From NCBI GenBank assembly GCA_032716605.1, contig CM064506.1, forward strand, positions 21,278,972 through 21,342,971: a stretch of 64,000 nt of DNA. Direction: 5' to 3'. A program made the translations under genes and the position numbers. Below, piece by piece: positions 43,746 through 53,910 of this stretch. This stretch comes from Paralithodes platypus (Eukaryota; Arthropoda; Malacostraca; Decapoda; Lithodidae). Every line of letters starts with the position of its first letter. Position 1 is the stretch's first letter. The notes beneath the pieces are model-generated. The model saw only the letters and a program-made list of their open reading frames with translations. It did not search any database and was not told where the DNA came from.

Positions 43746-43966
43746 TTAACCCTTTGAGGATCATGACCTATTTTGACAGTTTATTCTGGCTATCATTAGA
43801 ATATTTTATACAGCTTAGGGTGAACTTGGGGGGGGGGGGGTTATAGAGTTAATCGAGATAGTATTTACCCCTGTAATTCCTAGATATCCTTCCTTAATTG
43901 CATAAAATAGTCTACTGATAACCAAAAGAAAATTGACAAATGTGTCTTAGATCCTCAAGGGGTTAA
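43746..43966. mobile_element. TTAA-B MITE, full-length
   Basis: Begins TTAACCCTTTGAGGATCATG and ends ATCCTCAAGGGGTTAA; 221 bp. A G11 run marks the centre-left. Confidence 0.85.
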
Positions 43967-43989
43967 GAGTGAGTGAAGCAGGTTGGTGG

Positions 43990-44211
43990 TTGAACTAAAG
44001 TCGGTTTTATTTCAGCCGAGGTTAAATTGAATCCCTTGGCAACTGATGTATCGATAATTAATGAAAACGTGTAATTTTACTAGGGCTCTGTATGATATTA
44101 ATGCCAAGTGCTCATAAATAACACTATATTTTGTTACAGAATCAACGTAATAGTTGAGTAATCAAGATAGGAACATAGACATTTACCATCAGCTGGAAAA
44201 AAATACTATAG
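43990..44211. mobile_element. TIR MITE (family G), copy 2
   Basis: GTCGGTTTTATTTCAGCCGA, TTGAATCCCTTGGCAACTGA and the inverse-side TTTACCATCAGCTGGAAAAA align with 3062-3278. Confidence 0.6.
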
Positions 44212-44324
44212 CCACCTACCACTTCAACAAATAGTGCTAAAAGATACTTACATGGCCTATGAGTCAGATGGATCCTAAGTCGAGTGGTCAATCCTGCGAG
44301 TGACTGAATCAAGTGGCACAGGTT

Positions 44325-44425
44325 ATCCTTCTCATGGGGGACAGGTCTGCTTGGGGGCGTTTTGTGTATGGCCACCCTCATAAAGGTGAACAAGGCATCT
44401 GGCAATACATACAGTAGATAGGTGC
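44325..44425 (+). pseudogene. LINE family II extreme 3' relic
   Basis: GGGGGACAGGTCTGCTTGGG, GGCCACCCTCATAAAGG and CATCTGGCAATACATACAGT parallel the 3' end at 19830-19905. Confidence 0.6.
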
Positions 44426-45045
44426 CACTGTAGACCGTCTATGAGGAGCATACCAGCGGGTCTTGTTACAGTAGATCTCTGGGTCCACCAAACCTCCACC
44501 CAAACCATCTGTGGAGAGGACACTACTCAATCATTTGTACACAATAGTTTTAGTACTAGTGACATATATTTATTTGGGACAATATGCATTTTAGGTCACG
44601 TATGGGATATAATTTTCGAAGTATTTTCTATAGCATTCTCTTACATTATTAGTCACGCAATATATGTCTACCGCTGCAGATTAAATTATTTTTTCCTTAG
44701 ACTTTGTGGGTTAAACAAGGTTGGAAGGAAAAATGGTGGCCATCTTGGATCAGTGTAGAACTAATATTTTTCACTTATGCACCCTATTTTTAGTATATTG
44801 TCAACTTCTATATCAATGCTTACTCAGCGGGTGTCTGGGGGCAGCAGCCCCCAGGTTAGGTTAGGGTAATGGCATATGGTTTTCGGTGGGGCATGTTATA
44901 AAATGCCTATATAATGGGTAAAATGCATTTGCAGAAGGAAAAATACCTTAAAACACACTAATCAATGAAGGAACTGATGAGAAAAAGGATTAGAAGACAA
45001 AAAACACATACGTGGCCTAAAATGCATATTGACCTTTATTTGATT
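44426..45045. other. Unassigned, with G/C palindrome module
   Basis: At 44,835-44,865 the GGGGGCAGCAGCCCCC palindrome and AGGTTAGGTTAGG tract recur. The rest is AT-rich. Confidence 0.45.
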
Positions 45046-45053
45046 TAAACTAC

Positions 45054-45335
45054 GGTCAATATACAGGAGACGCAACAATATAGGTAGCAAATTTCTAATG
45101 GTAGTTTTTGGTTCCTATCATCATATGCTTCATTTCTATATACTTTTTATCCCCGGGGGAAAAAAAAAATCTTTGGATTTGTTTTTTTTTTGTTTTCTTT
45201 GGATTATTTTTTTTCTTGGTCATTAACCTAACCAAAAAACCTAACCTAACCTAAATGTATTTGGGGGCTATTAGGTTAGGTTAGGTTAGGTTTTTTGGTT
45301 AGGTTAATGACCAAAAAAAAATATCCCAAGGAGAG

Positions 45336-45370
<35 letters not shown>

Positions 45371-46034
45371 CCGGGGATAAAAAAGTATATAGAAATGAAG
45401 CATATGATGATAGGAACCCAAAACTACCATTAGAAATTTGGGTTCAATGTTATTTTAATACCACGAATTTTGTTGATATATTTGAAGATAAATATTGAAT
45501 CTATATGCTCTAAAGATCATAAGAAAATTTGTTTTAACCCTCGGCAAAACCTAATAAAAAAGTATGGTACTAAAATTTAATTTTCGTAACAAGGTTGTCA
45601 ATACGGTACTTTCCCGTTATCAATGTACAATCAAGCTGAAAATTGCAGAGTAAACACCATAGACTTCATCGACTTTTCTTTCACATTCGTATAATCAACA
45701 GCCAATTGTTTGGTTTTTTTTTATTAAGGGAGCACTCAACCAGCGGGGGTATGGGGGCGGCAGCCCCCACCCATAATACTAGGTTAGGTTAGGTAAGGTT
45801 GTTAGGTTAGGCTAATGTCTTTTCAAATCACTATTGGGGGGTGTGTCTCAACATCGATCGATAGGCCTAATGGGGAAAATAGGTTTTCCCGAGATTTCTA
45901 ATTAATTACAAATACTATATATTGATGCAAATGACATACTTTGTTTATAAAAAACACTCGGAAAATTCGTGGTATTAAAATAAAAAAAATCCGAAATTTG
46001 TTACCTATATTGATGAGTCTTCTGTATATTGACC
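45054..46034. mobile_element. GG8 element 3, long palindrome, host of element 4
   Basis: The left arm 45054-45245 is mirrored by 45268-45440 plus 46001-46034. The ends are GGTCAATATACAGGAGACGC and ..GTCTTCTGTATATTGACC. Exact duplications TAAACTAC flank it (45046-45053 and 46035-46042). The centre reads CCTAACCTAACCTAA, a ~17-bp loop, then TTAGGTTAGGTTAGGTTAGG. The right arm is interrupted by element 4. Confidence 0.88.
45441..45992 (+). mobile_element. GG8 element 4, nested in element 3
   Basis: A 552-bp element with ends GGTTCAATGTTATTTTAATA and the inverse ..TATTAAAATAAAAAAAATCC. Exact duplications GAAATTTG flank it (45433-45440 and 45993-46000), and removing it restores the arm of element 3. 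The interior shares CTCGGCAAAACCTAATAAAA with element 5 and a G/C palindrome plus TTAGG module with elements at 4.8 and 13.8 kb. Confidence 0.9.
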
Positions 46035-46509
46035 TAAACTACTTTGAGACGATTGCATTTAGGGGATATGGGTAGTTTTTCTGGACCCTTCTCCCTCGTG
46101 TTTAGCCCCATTAGTTTTTAACTTTTGAGACGTTCGGCCCATTAGTTCGGCAATTTTAACACCTTTAGCTCCATTTCGTTGTAAATTTTAAGGCCTATCA
46201 TGCCATTTAAGTGACTATTTTTAGTATAACTAAATAAGTTGGTCACCAATTATTTTGCAATATTTGAAAACAAATATGGATTTTATATGCTCTAAACATA
46301 ATATGAAAATGTGTTTTAATTAAGCCTCGGCAAAACCTAATAAAAATATATGGTACTAAAATGGAATTTTGTCATAACATGGTTGTCAATTCCTTCCTAT
46401 AGACGGCACCGATTCGTACACACGCCATTTTCACCTGTCTCCCGAGGTTGTGACGTGTAAGAGGTAAGATTTGTTCGCATAGGTTTAAACTTCCGGAAAT
46501 TAATGGGTA

Positions 46510-49284
46510 ATAAATACCACGTACTGAGTACTATGAATCCGCTGTTGCTGGCATGCAAGGGCTAGTTTAGTATCCCACGCACTATCGTACTATGAATCCG
46601 CTGTTGCTGGCATGCAAGGGCTAGTTTAGTATCCCACGCACTGGGTACTATGAATCCGCTGTTGCTGGCATGCAAGGGCTAGTTTAGTATCCCAAGCACT
46701 GGGTACTATGAATCCACTGTTGCTGGCATGCAAGGGCTAGTTTAGTATCCCACGCACTGGGTACTATGAATCCACTGTTGCTGGCATGCAAGGGCTAGTT
46801 TAGTATCCCACGCACTGGGTACTATGAATCCGCTGTTGCTGGCATGCAAGGGCTAGTTTAGTATCTCACGCACTGGGTACTATGAATCCGCTGTTGCTGG
46901 CATGCAAGGGCTAGTTTAGTATCCCACGCACTGGGTACTATGAATCCGCTGTTGCTGGCATGCAAGGGCTAGTTTAGTATCCCACGCACTGGGTACTATG
47001 AATCCGCTGTTGCTGGCATGCAGGGGCTAGTTTAGTATCCCACGCACTATCGTACTATGAATCCGCTGTTGCTGGCATGCAAGGACTAGTTTAGTATCCC
47101 ACGCACTGGGTACTATGAATCCGCTGTTGCTGGCATGCAAGGGCTAGTTTAGTATCCCACGCACTGGGTACTATGAATCCGCTGTTGCTACTGGGTACTA
47201 TGAATCCGCTGTTGCTGGCATGCAAGGGCTAGTTTAGTATCCCACGTACTGGGTACTATGAATCCACTGTTGCTGGCATGCAAGGGCTAGTTTAGTATCC
47301 CACGCACTGGGTACTATGAATCCGCTGTTGCTGGCATGCAAGGGCTAGTTTAGTATCCCACGTACTGGGTACTATGAATCCACTGTTGCTGGCATGCAAG
47401 GGCTAGTTTAGTATCCCACGCACTGGGTACTATGAATCCGCTGTTGCTGGCATGCAAGGGCTAGTTTAGTATCCCACGTACTGGGTACTATGAATCCACT
47501 GTTGCTGGCATGCAAGGGCTAGTTTAGTATCCCACGCACTGGGTACTATGAATCCGCTGTTGCTGGCATGCAAGGGCTAGTTTAGTATCCCACGTACTGG
47601 GTACTATGAATCCGCTGTTGCTGGCATGCAAGGGCTAGTTTAGTATCCCACGCACTGGGTACTATGAATCCGCTGTTGCTGGCATGCAAGGGCTAGTTTA
47701 GTATCCCACGCACTGGGTACTATGAATCCGCTGTTGCTGGCATGCAAGGGCTAGTTTAGTATCCCACGCACTGGGTACTATGAATCCGCTGTTGCTGGCA
47801 TGCAAGGGCTAGTTTAGTATCCCACGTACTGGGTACTATGAATCCGCTGTTGCTGGCATGCAAGGGCTAGTTTAGTATCCCACGCACTATCGTACTATGA
47901 ATCCGCTGTTGCTGGCATGCAAGGGCTAGTTTAGTATCCCACGCACTGGGTACTATGAATCCGCTGTTGCTGGCATGCAAGGGCTAGTTTAGTATCCCAC
48001 GCACTGGGTACTATGAATCCGCTGTTGCTGGCATGCAAGGGCTAGTTTAGTATCCCACGCACTGGGTACTATGAATCCGCTGTTGCTGGCATGCAAGGGC
48101 TAGTTTAGTATCCCACGCACTGGGTACTATGAATCCGCTGTTGCTGGCATGCAAGGGCTAGTTTAGTATCCCACGCACTGGGTACTATGAATCCGCTGTT
48201 GCTGGCATGCAAGGGCTAGTTTAGTATCCCACGCACTGGGTACTATGAATCCGCTGTTGCTGGCATGCAAGGGCTAGTTTAGTATCCCACGCACTGGGTA
48301 CTATGAATCCGCTGTTGCTGGCATGCAAGGGCTAGTTTAGTATCCCACGCACTGGGTACTATGAATCCGCTGTTGCTGGCATGCAAGGGCTAGTTTAGTA
48401 TCCCACGCACTGGGTACTATGAATCCTGTTGCTGGCATGCAAGGGCTAGTTTAGTATCCCACGCACTGGGTACTATGAATCCGCTGTTGCTGGCATGCAA
48501 GGGCTAGTTTAGTATCCCACGCACTATCGTACTATGAATCCGCTGTTGCTGGCATGCAAGGGCTAGTTTAGTATCCCACGCACTGGGTACTATGAATCCG
48601 CTGTTGCTGGCATGCAAGGGCTAGTTTAGTATCCCACGCACTGGGTACTATGAATCCGCTGTTGCTGGCATGCAAGGGCTAGTTTAGTATCCCACGCACT
48701 GGGTACTATGAATCCGCTGTTGCTGGCATGCAAGGGCTAGTTTAGTATCCCACGCACTGGGTACTATGAATCCGCTGTTGCTGGCATGCAAGGGCTAGTT
48801 TAGTATCCCACGCACTGGGTACTATGAATCCGCTGTTGCTGGCATGCAAGGGCTAGTTTAGTATCCCACGCACTGGGTACTATGAATCCGCTGTTGCTGG
48901 CATGCAAGGCTAGTTTAGTATCCCACGCACTGGGTACTATGAATCCGCTGTTGCTGGCATGCAAGGGCTAGTTTAGTATCCCACGTACTGGGTACTATGA
49001 ATCCGCTGTTGCTGGCATGCAAGGGCTAGTTTAGTATCCCACGCACTGGGTACTATGAATCCGCTGTTGCTGGCATGCAAGGGCTAGTTTAGTATCCCAC
49101 GCACTGGGTACTATGAATCCGCTGTTGCTGGCATGCAAGGGCTAGTTTAGTATCCCACGCACTGGGTAGTATGAATCCACTGTTGCTGGCATGCAAGGGC
49201 TAGTTTAGTATCCCACGCACTGGGTACTATGAATCCACTGTTGCTGGCATGCAAGGGCTAGTTTAGTATCCCACGTACTGGGTC
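46510..49284. repeat. 58-bp satellite, about 48 units
   Basis: Each unit contains TACTATGAATCCGCTGTTGC, TGGCATGCAAGGGCTAGTTT and AGTATCCCACGCACTGGG. GTATCCCACGCACTGGGTAC is itself nearly palindromic. Unit identity is very high. Variants include ACTATCG in place of ACTGGG near 46,585, 47,047, 47,887 and 48,525, CCACTG for CCGCTG, and CGTACT for CGCACT. From ~47,230 to 47,590 two variants alternate, giving a 116-bp dimer. One truncated unit lies at 47,188. No open frame persists. Confidence 0.97.
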
Positions 49285-49599
49285 TAGGTTTTGTTAGGTT
49301 GGGTTGTTTGGTTAGGTTAATATACTAGGTCTCAGAAACAAGATTCGTAGTTGCGATAGTATTTACAGATACGGCCGAATACCGGTACTAAATGGGCGGC
49401 GGCCCAACCGCCATGTTGTATCCCACGTAGGCCTACTAGGTACTACGGACACATTGTAGGCGTTAGGTGTGGATTAGGCTTGTTTATGTTACTGGATGTA
49501 CTAGCCTGTCTAGTACCAATGTACTAGGTCTATGTTACTGGATATTTATGATTTAAAGAAGTGCTACGTTTTCGATAAATCTGGTTATACGGCTTTGCA
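49285..49599. other. Right flank of satellite inside GG8 element 5
   Basis: TTAGG-like words at 49,295-49,320 and a decayed satellite-like GTATCCCACGTAGGCCTACT at 49,420. Nothing coding. Confidence 0.5.
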
Positions 49600-50030
49600 A
49601 TTAGGGAAATCATGAGCCGATTTCCGACATTTAGTTAGTCTTTTTCGATTCTCAAAATCCGATCCAAGTTTTGCCAAAAATTGGCTCGGGTTTTCCAAAA
49701 TTATGCTTTTTGGGGTTTGCAATTTAGGGAAACATGAGCCAAAATTCTAAATTAGGTTACTGTAATTTGTTTACTATTAAAACTCGCAAAATCCGAGCCA
49801 AGTTTTGCCAAAACTTGGCTCGGGTTTTCCAAAATTCGGGTTTTATGGCTTTGCAATTTCGGGAAACCGGAGCCAAATTTCTAAATGAGGTTACTGTCAT
49901 TTTGTTGTCTACAAACTCTCAAAATCCGAGCCAGCTTTGGCCAAAACTTGGCTCGGGTTTTCGAAATATTGGGTTTTAGGCCTTTGAAATACCTTAAAAC
50001 CCGAGCCAAGTTTTGCTAAAATATGTTTTA
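49600..50030. repeat. Three ~130-bp units with inverted 'GAGCCAAG' core
   Basis: The core CCGAGCCAAGTTTTG, one base, then its exact inverse lies at 49793-49823; related cores lie near 49,670 and 49,930. The half-site AAAACTTGGCTCGG also occurs in the tandem units of GG8 element 1 at 4.74-4.95 kb. Confidence 0.85.
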
Positions 50031-50477
50031 ATCGCCGTTTTACGCATTTAACCCCTCATTTTCCCTGTACTTCATAGCCCTCCCCACTATCGGGCGGCGT
50101 GTCTTAAGATCGTTGTATAATGGGGAAAACGGTTTCTCCGAGGGTTGTAATTATTTCCAAACACTATATATTGATGAAAACTAACAGGGAAAAATAAAAA
50201 AAATCCATGGGAAAATTGGTGACCATCTTATTTAGTTTTTCCCTATTTTTTCCAGGCGAGCGATAGCGAGCATGTAATTATAAGAGGAACCGGCCTTTGG
50301 CCGGGAATTTTTTTCTGTCGAAAAATGTACAAATTTATCTTGAGGGGAGGTTTAGGGGGTGTTTTCCTAAGTTTGAGGGAGGTCTAGCTAGGAAAATAAA
50401 AAGTATATAAATATATTAATTAATAGACCCCAAAAAAAAGTCACTAGCCCCTTAAGCTTAGGAAAGATATGCTGTAG

Positions 50478-50700
50478 CTAAAAATAATAATTGAGATCCG
50501 ATTACGCATTTATATTTAGTTTTCTGGCTATTTTTAGATGTTATTCAGATTAGAAAAGGTATATGAAAGTCAGAGGGTTAATTGATAGTTTTTACCCTTA
50601 TAATTTCCACAAATCCTTCCTAAACCGTGTAAAATCGTCTAATGATAGCCAGAATAAACTGTCCGAATGGGTCTTAATATTCCAAGGGTGAATTAGATAC
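50478..50700. mobile_element. TTAA-B MITE copy
   Basis: GATCCGATTACGCATTTATA..GGCTATTTTTAGATGTTATT mirrored by TCGTCTAATGATAGCCAGAA..CCGAATGGGTC. Confidence 0.7.
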
Positions 50701-51210
50701 AGTTTACCGTAGCAGTGATAAGTTAACGAGATGTTCAGTCTGAAGGATGGGTGGTTACTGACCATTCAAGGGTTCAGTAAGGTTCGTCAATCACCTTCGT
50801 TCGCGAGTCGAGACGGATTCACTTACGTATTTATTGAGGTTCGAACACCCTTATTTGTTCGACTCTCTCTCTCACTCTCTCATTAACTGTATTCATGCGA
50901 TTCGAAAACTCGTGGTCGAATCATCTACGTCGCTTGGCAAGTATATAATTTGTTTTTTCTCGATATACTTGCCTGTTCGAATCTTTATCCCTTTGAATCA
51001 GACGACGATTTCTTTATTTATTGATGCTACTTGTGTTTTGCTCAGCTTAGGAAAGCTCTCTATGGAAGGGTTACTGTCTCAGGGTGTCAAACCGGAGCAA
51101 TTTTGAATGAATAAGAGAATTATAGAAGAAAATTCACCTGAAATAGTCTTGTTTTGACCATGTTATAACTTCCAGGGACATAATTTGAACTATAAACCAT
51201 AATTTCATCC
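50701..51210. other. Unassigned
   Basis: A 90-codon plus-strand frame at 50834-51106 has no domain. 50,700-50,830 resembles 4,030-4,160 inverted (TACAGTTTACCGTAGCA, GTTAACGAGATGTTCA), so it is a repeat of unknown type. Confidence 0.4.
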
Positions 51211-51586
51211 TTAAGGGGAGGAAGACCGTTTGTTTGGTCTATTAATTCATTTATTCATATATATTTTTAGTTTCCTCCCTAGACCTCCATCAAACTTAGA
51301 AAAACACCCCACTGGGCGGCCCCCCCTCCAAGATAAATTTGTAAAAATTTTCGGTAGAAAAATTTCCCGGTCTAAGGCCGGTTCCTCTTAAAATTACAGG
51401 CTCGCTATCGCTCGCCAGGAAATAATCGACACCTAAATGGCACGAAAGGTCTTAAAATTGACGAAATGGGGTGAAAGGTGTTAAAATCGCCAAACTAATG
51501 GGCCGAACGTCTTATAATCTCAAAACTAGTGGGGCTAAACATTAGGAAGAAGGGGCGTCCAGAAAAAACGGTCTGCCTCCCCTTAA
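51211..51586 (-). mobile_element. TTAA-A MITE, full-length, reversed
   Basis: Begins TTAAGGGGAGGAAGACCGTT and ends CGGTCTGCCTCCCCTTAA; 376 bp. Internal landmarks run in reverse order relative to 169-538. Confidence 0.88.
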
Positions 51587-51649
51587 GTCTACACAATATT
51601 ATAGACTACAAACAATAGACTCAGCTTTCGTTCGACACACCCTGTAGGC

Positions 51650-52085
51650 TCAATTAACTCTCTGGCAGCCTCCCCCACCACCACCCCTTCCTAAGCCGAA
51701 TTAAGGGGAAATGGGTCGTTTTTCTGGTCCCCTTTCGCCCTCATGCTTAGCCCCATTAGTTTTCAGATGTTAAGACATTTCGCCCCATTTCTTCGTCAAT
51801 ATTTAGACCTTTCGTGCTATTTAGGTGTCGATTTTTTTCCCTGGCGAACGATAGTGAGCCTGTAATGTTGGAAGAACCGGCCTTCGGCCGAGACACTTTT
51901 CTACCGAAAAATGTACAAATTAATCTAGAAGGGGGATATAATGGATGTTTTTTTTTTTTTAATTTGATGGAGGTATCGGGAGGAAACTAGAAAAATAATT
52001 AATACATGCAAAAATCACTCAAAAGTGAACCATCCCCCCTTAAAACTGACTAATGATGGCCAAAATATAAGGGGTAAGAAGTCCC
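51650..52085. mobile_element. TTAA-B MITE remnant, host of a TTAA-A copy
   Basis: CCTTCCTAAGCCGAA before 51,701 and AACTGACTAATGATGGCC after 52,043 together form the right half of a TTAA-B element with one TTAA at the joint. Confidence 0.75.
51701..52043 (+). mobile_element. TTAA-A MITE, 'GTGAACC' subtype, inserted at TTAA
   Basis: Begins TTAAGGGGAAATGGGTCGTT and ends GTGAACCATCCCCCCTTAA; 343 bp. It interrupts a TTAA-B element exactly at TTAA, which shows TTAA is the duplicated target. Confidence 0.9.
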
Positions 52086-52093
52086 GTCATTAA

Positions 52094-52305
52094 TTAACCC
52101 TTTCATTAACGGTCACGTCATTTTACATTATATTCTGGCAACTATTAGACGATTTTATTCAGCTTAGGAAGGATGTCTACCCATGAAAAGGCCACAGACT
52201 CTCAATTCATTCTTTTAGCTACCATATATCCTGCCTAAGTTTCCTAAAATCGTCTAAATGTAGATAGAATGAATCTAAAAATACGTCGCCGGTATAGGAA
52301 ATTAA
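52094..52305. mobile_element. TTAA-B MITE, full-length
   Basis: Begins TTAACCCTTTCATTAACGGT and ends CGCCGGTATAGGAAATTAA; fold-back halves intact. Confidence 0.8.
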
Positions 52306-52392
52306 CACTGTATTCCGGCGGTTCCAATATACTAACCAACATCCGCCATATTGGTGACCCTGGTGACATCCGCCTCTCTTTACACTTCACTC

Positions 52393-52705
52393 CTTGAGGG
52401 GAGATGGCCCGGTTTTCTAGATCCCCTTGTCCCTCATGTTTAGCCCATTAGTTTTCAGATTTTAAGATGTCTGCCCTATTAGTTTGTCGATTTTAAGGCC
52501 TTCCGCCCCATTTCCTTGCCAATATTAAGATCTTTTGTGCAATTTAGGTTTCGATTTTTTTCCTAGCGAACGATAGTGACTGCAATTTTGGAAGAACCGG
52601 CCTTCGGCCGCATTTTTTGTTTACCGAAAATATACACATGAATCAATTCTAAGAAAAAAAAAAAAAAAAAAAAAAAACGACCAAAAAGCGAACTATCCCC
52701 ATTAA
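52393..52705 (+). mobile_element. TTAA-A MITE, 'GTGAACC' subtype
   Basis: Begins TTGAGGGGAGATGGCCCGGT and ends AAAAAGCGAACTATCCCCAT then TAA. Its final TTAA (52702-52705) is also the first TTAA of the next TTAA-B element. Confidence 0.8.
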
Positions 52706-52901
52706 GGATTTTGACGCATTTTGAGTTTATTCTGGCTATCATTAGACGATTTTAAACTGCTTAGAAAATATTTGCGTGAATTAAAAGGGTAAAGACTATC
52801 TCCACCAGCCCTCTGACTTCCACATACCCTTCCTAATCTGAATAAAATACTCTGATCCTAGCCAGAAAAAAGAAGTGCGTCATCGATCCTCAGAGGGTGA
52901 A
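52702..52901. mobile_element. TTAA-B MITE, joined to previous element at TTAA
   Basis: TTAAGGATTTTGACGCATTT..CTGGCTATCATTAGACGATT mirrored by AATACTCTGATCCTAGCCAG..GATCCTCAGAGGGT. Confidence 0.75.
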
Positions 52902-52924
52902 GTATATCCATATCCATGTTTATA

Positions 52925-53010
52925 TACTCCCTGCCTGACTCGAACCTCTGACATTCAGAACGAGTGTACAAGCTTTCAATCCACTACACCACGGCGTGAT
53001 AAAGGATTAT
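52925..53010 (-). repeat. tRNA-like SINE head
   Basis: The minus strand has CGCCGTGGTGTAGTGGATTG (A box) and GTCAGAGGTTCGAGTCAGGC (B box). The acceptor stem does not pair well, so a functional tRNA is unlikely. Confidence 0.55.
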
Positions 53011-53099
53011 TAACCTTATCCATATTAAACATTTGGTAATATTATTGCAAAATACATGGTTCCGTCTTTGGCTCGAAAATATAACACGATCAGCAATAA

Positions 53100-53260
53100 T
53101 AATTATAATAATAAAATAATAATAATAATAATCCGTTGTTTGATAAGTTAGTAATATATATATATACAGTATATACCGGTATATATATTTTTGTTTTCTT
53201 TTTCGAGACAGGGATATCACAACACAACATAAAACAAAATATATATATCTAAGGCCCCCA
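53100..53260. repeat. AT-rich microsatellites
   Basis: Imperfect (AAT)n at 53,105-53,135 and (AT)n at 53,153-53,190. Confidence 0.8.
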
Positions 53261-53399
53261 AATGGCTGCCACGGATACAGATGACAGACTCTTACCATTC
53301 GTGAGCCGGGTAGCTACGAATTCCTGTTGTTAACCCTTTCCAGATACGATGAGCTAGAATAAAATTAAATAAACGTTGCCGGAATAGAAGGGGATAATT

Positions 53400-53622
53400 G
53401 AGAACTTTTAACCCCTTGAGGCTTATAACGCGTTTTTTAAGTTTATTCTGGCTATCAGTAGACGATGTAATACAGCTTAGGAAGGATCTGTGGGCATGAA
53501 AAGGGTAAAGACTGTCTCAATTAACTCTCTGAGTTCCACATACCCTTCCTAATCTGAATAAAATCGTCTAATAATAGCCGGAATAAATTGCCAACACGCG
53601 TCATAATCCTCAAAATGTTATT
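53400..53622. mobile_element. TTAA-B MITE copy
   Basis: CCCCTTGAGGCTTATAACGC..CTGGCTATCAGTAGACGATG mirrored by ATCGTCTAATAATAGCCGGA..GCGTCATAATCCTCAAAA. Confidence 0.78.
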
Positions 53623-53689
53623 ATTACAATTAAGGGGAGGGGGTTCTTTATTGTTATCATTATACAACATTTTACATTATGTACAAACC

Positions 53690-53910
53690 CCACCCTCACC
53701 ACCACCTTCACATCACCACCACCACCACCACCTCCACCTTGACAACTCCACCACCACCACCACCACTACCTTAGTACCTTTACACCACCACCTCGACACC
53801 ACCACCACCTCTACCTTGACAACACCACCATCTTGGCACCACCACCACCTCCACCTTGACAACACCACCACCTTGGCACCACCACCACCTTGACACCACC
53901 ATCCTGCGCC
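53690..53910. repeat. (CCA)n-rich degenerate array
   Basis: CACCACCAC words alternate with CCTTGACA/CCTTGGCA. The His/Pro/Thr-rich frame across it is a repeat artefact. Confidence 0.9.

Larger units (their letters stand above)
46223..50242 (+). mobile_element. GG8 element 5, 4.0 kb, carrying a satellite array
   Basis: The ends AGTATAACTAAATAAGTTGG and ..CTTATTTAGTTTTTCC are inverses (21 bases, then CACCAATT on both sides). Exact duplications CTATTTTT flank it (46215-46222 and 50243-50250). The left interior matches element 4; the right interior (CCTCCCCACTATCGGGCGGC, ACACTATATATTGATGAAAA) matches elements 1 and 4. The middle holds a 58-bp satellite and ~130-bp palindromic repeats. No transposase. 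Confidence 0.9.
46058..50455 (+). mobile_element. TTAA-A MITE split by GG8 element 5
   Basis: The 5' part is 46058-46222 and the 3' part 50243-50455 (ending CCCCTTAA). Removing the insertion and one copy of CTATTTTT leaves 370 bp, the exact length of the reference copy at 169-538. Confidence 0.9.

Noticed and set aside
45230..45310. Telomere end or telomere fusion point
   Set aside because: The tracts are only three to four units long, point the wrong way for a fusion, and lie inside a palindromic transposon with an 8-bp duplication.
46510..49284. CRISPR-like array
   Set aside because: The units are contiguous 58-bp satellite monomers without unique spacers, in a eukaryotic context.
53588..53893. 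His/Pro/Thr-rich 101-codon frame
   Set aside because: It follows a degenerate CCA repeat and has no independent support.
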